Assembly (NCBI RefSeq): GCF_047922965.1 | Contig: NZ_CP150481.1 | Span: 744,001 to 808,000 of the forward strand | Length of the DNA: 64,000 nucleotides | Source: Neptunicella plasticusilytica | GTDB taxonomy: Bacteria; Pseudomonadota; Gammaproteobacteria; Enterobacterales; Alteromonadaceae | Direction of reading: 5' to 3' | Translations under genes and position numbers: made by a program | Shown here: piece after piece, positions 60,489-64,000 of the stretch | Position numbering within the stretch: position 1 is the first letter of the stretch | Layout of the letters: the number at the start of each line of letters is the position of its first letter | The notes under the pieces: model-generated | Seen by the model: only the letters and a program-made list of their open reading frames with translations | Told to the model about the DNA's origin: nothing | Databases searched by the model: none

Positions 60489-61043
60489 ATGCAATTTGTT
60501 TTTGTGGGAAATAATCTGGCTTTGGACTTTTGTAATACACAGGTCGCAGAGCGAAAAAAAGTTCGGGATCTATTACTAACTTGGTCCGACTTTTATCACT
60601 GGGCGGAATTGGCTGAGTTACCTGTGGAGCAGCAACCCGATGTTGAGTTTGAGCGCGTGTTGGCGTTACGCGCCGATATGACTCAGTTGATTGCCGATAA
60701 AGCTGAAGGTCACGTATCCGCTTCGCCTAAACTGGATTTGTTAAATGACTATTTAGGTATCGCCCATGATTTGCAACATCTTGATTTTAATGCTGCAAGT
60801 GGGGAATTTATTTTACAGCCCAGGCACAGATTGTTACCGGTTAGTGCGGTGCTGGCTAAAATCGCCGAGGCTGCAGCCCAAGCCTTGGTGGCAGAGCAAC
60901 GTTACCCAGTTAAAAAATGTGCCAATCCTGACTGCGTGCTGCATTTTTTGGACACATCACGCACCGGTAAACGCAAGTGGTGTAGCATGGATATATGCGG
61001 GAACCGCACTAAAGTGGCGGTTCACCAACGAAAACACAGTTAA
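60489..61043 (+). CDS. CGNR zinc-finger/ABATE-domain regulator
   Basis: A 184-residue protein. The N-terminal ABATE-like domain (FVGNNLALDFCNTQVAERKKVRDLL to about residue 120) is a putative stress-sensing fold. The C-terminal CGNR zinc finger (KKCANPDCVLHFLD, then KRKWCSMDICGNRTKV, ending QRK) has Cys pairs spaced four apart and the namesake CGNR, and is proposed to bind DNA. The ATG with GAGG eight bases upstream is used; the frame is open 11 codons further up. It is divergent from the exported hydrolase gene and probably regulates it and itself through the ACTAACCTG repeats. Confidence 0.9.
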   Translation: MQFVFVGNNLALDFCNTQVAERKKVRDLLLTWSDFYHWAELAELPVEQQPDVEFERVLALRADMTQLIADKAEGHVSASPKLDLLNDYLGIAHDLQHLDFNAASGEFILQPRHRLLPVSAVLAKIAEAAAQALVAEQRYPVKKCANPDCVLHFLDTSRTGKRKWCSMDICGNRTKVAVHQRKHS

Positions 61044-61058
61044 CTGCCTGCGCTCAGA

Positions 61059-61907
61059 TTAGTTCATCTCAGGCAGGATAACTTGTGCTGAAATGGGATA
61101 ATGGTCGGAGATATAATACTGTCCTTCACGAATTTGATGAGTCATGTAACGGCTGCTGGTTAATCCTTTGCTGATAAAGATATAGTCGATACGTTTGGCC
61201 TCGTGCTGGCCATAACCGTTGTAAGTGGTCGCAGGTTGATGGTCATCTACCAGGCCGCTATCTTTAAATTGCAGTGCCGAGTCAGCCAAAATTGTCGCAT
61301 AGGCGGGTTCTGATTCCAGCGTATTTAAATCCCCCATCAGGATCACCGGCTCATCTTTGGCGATAGTGGGAATATAGCGAACCAGGAACTCAGCACTTTT
61401 TTGACGGGCCAGATCGCTAACATGGCTAAAATGAGCGTTAAACACAAAAAAGATGTTGTTGTTGTGGCTGAACTTGGCCCAGGTGACTACTCGGGGTAGT
61501 TGGGCTAACCAGCCGATAGAGCCCGCGACATCTGGTGTTTCCGATAACCAGAAATAGCCGCTATCCAGTTTTTCCAGTGTGCGGGTGTTATATAATAAAG
61601 GCACAAATTCACCAGCACGCTTACCGTCGTCACGACCCACACCGATAAAGGCATAATCCGCCAGATGATTATCCAGCCAGTCCAGTTGATGGGCTAACAC
61701 TTCCTGCATGCCTACCACATCGGGTTGGGTTTGTTGCAGATGTGCAAGTACGGTTTGTTGCCGTTTGGGCCAGGCATTGACGCCGTCACCCGGATTATCG
61801 TAACGCAGATTAAAGCTTTCAATTAGTACTATTGTTTTTTGCGGAGTCGCCGTAACAGGGATTGAAAATGCGCAGAATAAAAATACTAAAACCAGGCTTT
61901 GTGACAT
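61059..61907 (-). CDS. secreted endonuclease/exonuclease/phosphatase-family enzyme
   Basis: A 282-residue exported hydrolase of the EEP fold with a signal peptide (about 1-20, ending PVTATP). Conserved active-site elements appear in order: SFNLRYDN (Asn/metal side), VGMQEVL (metal-binding Glu near 68), FNAHFSH, LMGDLNTLE (Asp/Asn) and the final SDHYPISA (Asp-His). Members cleave phosphodiesters in nucleic acids, sphingomyelin or inositol phosphates. DNase-I-like nutrient scavenging is possible but the substrate is not fixed. It is convergent with the CGNR gene 15 bases away; CTGCCTG/CAGGCAG at the junction may form a small hairpin. Confidence 0.88.
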   Translation of the reverse strand: MSQSLVLVFLFCAFSIPVTATPQKTIVLIESFNLRYDNPGDGVNAWPKRQQTVLAHLQQTQPDVVGMQEVLAHQLDWLDNHLADYAFIGVGRDDGKRAGEFVPLLYNTRTLEKLDSGYFWLSETPDVAGSIGWLAQLPRVVTWAKFSHNNNIFFVFNAHFSHVSDLARQKSAEFLVRYIPTIAKDEPVILMGDLNTLESEPAYATILADSALQFKDSGLVDDHQPATTYNGYGQHEAKRIDYIFISKGLTSSRYMTHQIREGQYYISDHYPISAQVILPEMN

Positions 61908-62189
61908 CTTCTATTCCTTAGTTAACAGAAAAATTTTTAATCAGCTAATTTTTACCACAACATTATAATAGATAAAACAACACTAAGAAGCTTGGTGATT
62001 AAATATAATTTCTGTTCTAACATACTGTTTAATTTGATTTTTTAATCATTACAGTCTACTGATATCATGTGTATTATTTAGGTTCTAATTAACTATCGTT
62101 ATTCGAAGTATTAGATTGTAGTTTCAGTTGCTATTTAACACGCACTCGATATTGGAGCGAGCGGTTAAGTTAACTCAAGGTAATACAGC

Positions 62190-63104
62190 ATGGTGATTGA
62201 TGCTCGTTCACATGCCAGTTCAGCCGGACTTGAACCCATCTATTTTGTTGGCATTGATGGCGGGGCGACCCACTGTCGAGCAGCCATTTTTGACCAGCAG
62301 CAGTTACTGGGCGTTGGCAAGGCAGGGCCAGCCAACCCGGTGAACGGTCTGGAACAGACCCAACAATCCATTACGCAGGCCGTGCAATTGGCGCTTGAAG
62401 ACGCTGGTTTGGGACAGGTTTCACTCAAACAGCTAGTGGTGGGCGCGGGGTTGGCCGGTTTGCATTTACCCAGTATGCAACTAGCTATGGCCAACTGGCC
62501 ACATCCTTTTGGCCGCTTGTTTCTGACTACAGATTTACATGCTGCCGTGCTCGGCGCTCATGCCGGTGAAGAGGGGGCGGTGATTATTCTGGGCACCGGT
62601 TTTAGCGCCTTGGGCATTCATCAGGGCGAACATCATGCTATTGGTGGCTATGGCTTTCCTATTTACGCCACCTGCAGCGGCTCCTGGTTTGGGCTGGAAT
62701 TAATTAAAGCCGTATTGCTGGATGCTGACGGTGTAGGGCCCCATACCTCACTGACTCAGGCAGTACTGGACGATTTCGATATTATTTCACTGGCAGAAAA
62801 AATGAATAATGCTCCCGCCCAGGAGTTTGCCCGTTTTGCTCCTCTGGTATTTGAACATGCCCGCAGGGGAGACGATATCAGTCTTGGTTTACTCAGGCAG
62901 GGGGCTGAATTTATCAATAAAGTCATGACCCGACTGGCCGGTTTCGGTATTGACAGAATTGCATTTGTTGGCGGTGTGGCGCCTCATATTCAGCCTTATT
63001 TGGCGCATGAGTTGCGTGATCTGGTCGTGGAGGCGCAGGCCAGTCCGGAACAAGGAGCCATGTTACTGGGATATCAACGTTATACCACATTAAATCCGGC
63101 ATGA
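62190..63104 (+). CDS. BadF/BadG-family ATPase, likely N-acetylglucosamine kinase
   Basis: Actin-like ATPase-fold sugar kinase, 304 residues. Phosphate 1 loop FVGIDGGATHCRAAIFD (about 19-35), phosphate 2 region VIILGTGFSALGI (about 131-143), ATCSGSWFGLELIKAVL and the adenosine motif IAFVGGVAPHI (about 266-276) are all present. The group includes GspK/NagK-type GlcNAc and glucosamine kinases. A glycosylasparaginase starts 18 bases downstream, so it probably phosphorylates GlcNAc released from glycoasparagine. AAGG precedes the ATG. The 282-base AT-rich gap upstream shows no gene or clear operator. Confidence 0.87.
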   Translation: MVIDARSHASSAGLEPIYFVGIDGGATHCRAAIFDQQQLLGVGKAGPANPVNGLEQTQQSITQAVQLALEDAGLGQVSLKQLVVGAGLAGLHLPSMQLAMANWPHPFGRLFLTTDLHAAVLGAHAGEEGAVIILGTGFSALGIHQGEHHAIGGYGFPIYATCSGSWFGLELIKAVLLDADGVGPHTSLTQAVLDDFDIISLAEKMNNAPAQEFARFAPLVFEHARRGDDISLGLLRQGAEFINKVMTRLAGFGIDRIAFVGGVAPHIQPYLAHELRDLVVEAQASPEQGAMLLGYQRYTTLNPA

Positions 63105-63122
63105 TTTTATAAGGAAAGATTG

Positions 63123-64000
63123 ATGAGCACTAACCGACGTGATTTTTTAAAACTCTCCGCTATAGCCGGTGCATTGGGACTGGTATCGGCCAAGACGGTG
63201 GCAAAAAATAAGGTAGGCAAACCCGTTGTGGTGTCGACCTGGGAACATGGCACTCCGGCAAATGAAGCCGCCTGGAAAATACTGAGTCAAAATGGCCGTG
63301 CACTGGATGCAGTTGAAGCCGGTGTCAGGGTGCCTGAAGCTGATCCAGAGGTACGTACTGTCGGCTATGGCGGTTATCCCGATGCCAAGGGAATTGTGAC
63401 ACTGGATGCCTGCATTATGGATGACAATATGAACTGTGGTTCGGTGGCTTTTTTGCAAAATATCAAGCACCCCATTTCAGTGGCGCGCAAAGTGATGGAA
63501 AACACCCCTCACGTAATGCTGGTCGGGCAGGGGGCGCTGGATTTTGCCAAGACGCAGGGCTTTGTTGAAGAAGACTTGCTCACACCCGAGTCCAAAGCCG
63601 ATTGGCAGCGCTGGTTAAAAGAGCGCGAGGTCAAGATGATCAATATCGAGAATCACGACACTATCGGTATGCTGGCACTGGATAGTGCCGGTAACTTGTC
63701 CGGAGCCTGCACCACCAGCGGCGCAGCATACAAGATGCATGGCCGGGTGGGAGATTCGCCCTTGATTGGCGCGGGCCTGTATGTGGATAACGAAATTGGT
63801 GCCGCCACCGCCACCGGCATGGGAGAACTGATGATTAAAACTGTCGGTTGTCATCTGGTGGTGGAACTCATGCGTCAGGGCGCATCTCCTGAACAGGCCT
63901 GCAAGCAGGCTGTCGAGCGTATCGCTGCCAAACTGGGGGATTACAAAGCCTTTCAGGTCGGCTTTCTGGCCCTGAACAAGCAGGGTGAATATGGTGCTTA
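63123..64000 (+). CDS. N4-(beta-N-acetylglucosaminyl)-L-asparaginase (partial, cut by window end)
   Basis: The frame runs open from ATG to the window edge (292 codons seen). The N-terminus is a twin-arginine signal (NRRDFLKLSAIAGALGLVSA). The mature enzyme is an Ntn hydrolase: the site of self-cleavage and the nucleophile is Thr180 in NHDTIGMLAL. Substrate-binding elements VSTWEHGTPANEAAW, VGYGGYPDAKGIVTLDA and SPLIGAGLYVDNEIGAATATGMGE are all present. It hydrolyses the GlcNAc-Asn bond of degraded N-glycoproteins, giving aspartate and the GlcNAc amine. It follows a GlcNAc-kinase-like gene in a probable operon. Full length is usually about 330-350 residues, so some 40-60 are missing. Confidence 0.93.
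   Translation, partial: MSTNRRDFLKLSAIAGALGLVSAKTVAKNKVGKPVVVSTWEHGTPANEAAWKILSQNGRALDAVEAGVRVPEADPEVRTVGYGGYPDAKGIVTLDACIMDDNMNCGSVAFLQNIKHPISVARKVMENTPHVMLVGQGALDFAKTQGFVEEDLLTPESKADWQRWLKEREVKMINIENHDTIGMLALDSAGNLSGACTTSGAAYKMHGRVGDSPLIGAGLYVDNEIGAATATGMGELMIKTVGCHLVVELMRQGASPEQACKQAVERIAAKLGDYKAFQVGFLALNKQGEYGA

Noticed and set aside
1..64000. CRISPR arrays, tRNA/rRNA genes, prophage and transposase genes
   Set aside because: Looked for throughout; no spaced direct-repeat array, cloverleaf with CCA end, rRNA stretch or integrase/transposase frame was seen.

Overview
The window reads as chromosomal DNA of a marine, sugar- and peptide-scavenging gammaproteobacterium, most likely in or near Alteromonadales. 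Pointers are three TonB-dependent receptors, marine-type catabolic operons, many two-gene regulator/target pairs and moderate GC. This placement is an inference from gene content; no rRNA or tRNA gene is present to confirm it. About 46 protein genes are supported. There is no CRISPR array, prophage or transposase gene.

Layout. 0-2 kb: an AT-richer pair (small membrane protein plus a TPR protein with an HExxH motif). 2-6.4 kb: TonB receptor, response regulator and histidine kinase in one operon, with a tandemly duplicated translation start before the receptor. 6.7-7.4 kb: methyltransferase. 7.8-13.3 kb: a four-gene pentonate (Weimberg-type) operon giving 2-oxoglutarate, followed by a large TonB receptor (13.7-16.4 kb). 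16.6-21.9 kb: AidB-like flavoprotein, an orphan gene, a structured repeat, a PfpI-type deglycase and a MocR regulator. 22.1-25.6 kb: small secreted protein, EamA exporter, acyltransferase 3 and a CIA30-like secreted protein. 25.8-27.4 kb: an ECF sigma factor fused to a membrane domain, with two matching divergent promoters. 27.6-33.9 kb: RND efflux operon with its TetR gene and a palindromic operator. 34-37 kb: YghU, a lipoprotein glycoside hydrolase and a SnoaL-like protein.

37.2-52.3 kb is the most coherent unit: a scavenging island for dipeptides and D-amino acids. It has a TonB receptor, a DUF1611/DgcN-type protein, a YkvI-type permease, a GntR regulator, an N-acyl-D-amino-acid deacylase-like amidohydrolase, an M19 dipeptidase between two membrane-anchored S12 serine hydrolases, a dipeptide epimerase and a DUF819 permease. 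All three forward transcription units share one two-part upstream motif, so they are probably one regulon. ilvE follows.

53.6-61.9 kb holds an AKR/MFS/LysR set, a DUF3750 lipoprotein, an ECF41 sigma factor with DoxX and a matching autoregulatory promoter, an alpha/beta hydrolase divergent from a CGNR regulator across repeated operators, and a secreted EEP-family phosphatase/nuclease. The window ends in a GlcNAc-kinase-like gene and a cut-off glycosylasparaginase, which together suggest use of glycoprotein Asn-GlcNAc.

The strongest unexplained signal is a 268-bp inverted-repeat element present as two full copies (19.3 and 59.0 kb) and two end remnants (40.8 and 53.5 kb). The full copies differ at many bases but keep pairing through compensatory changes in several stems, so the fold itself appears to be under selection.
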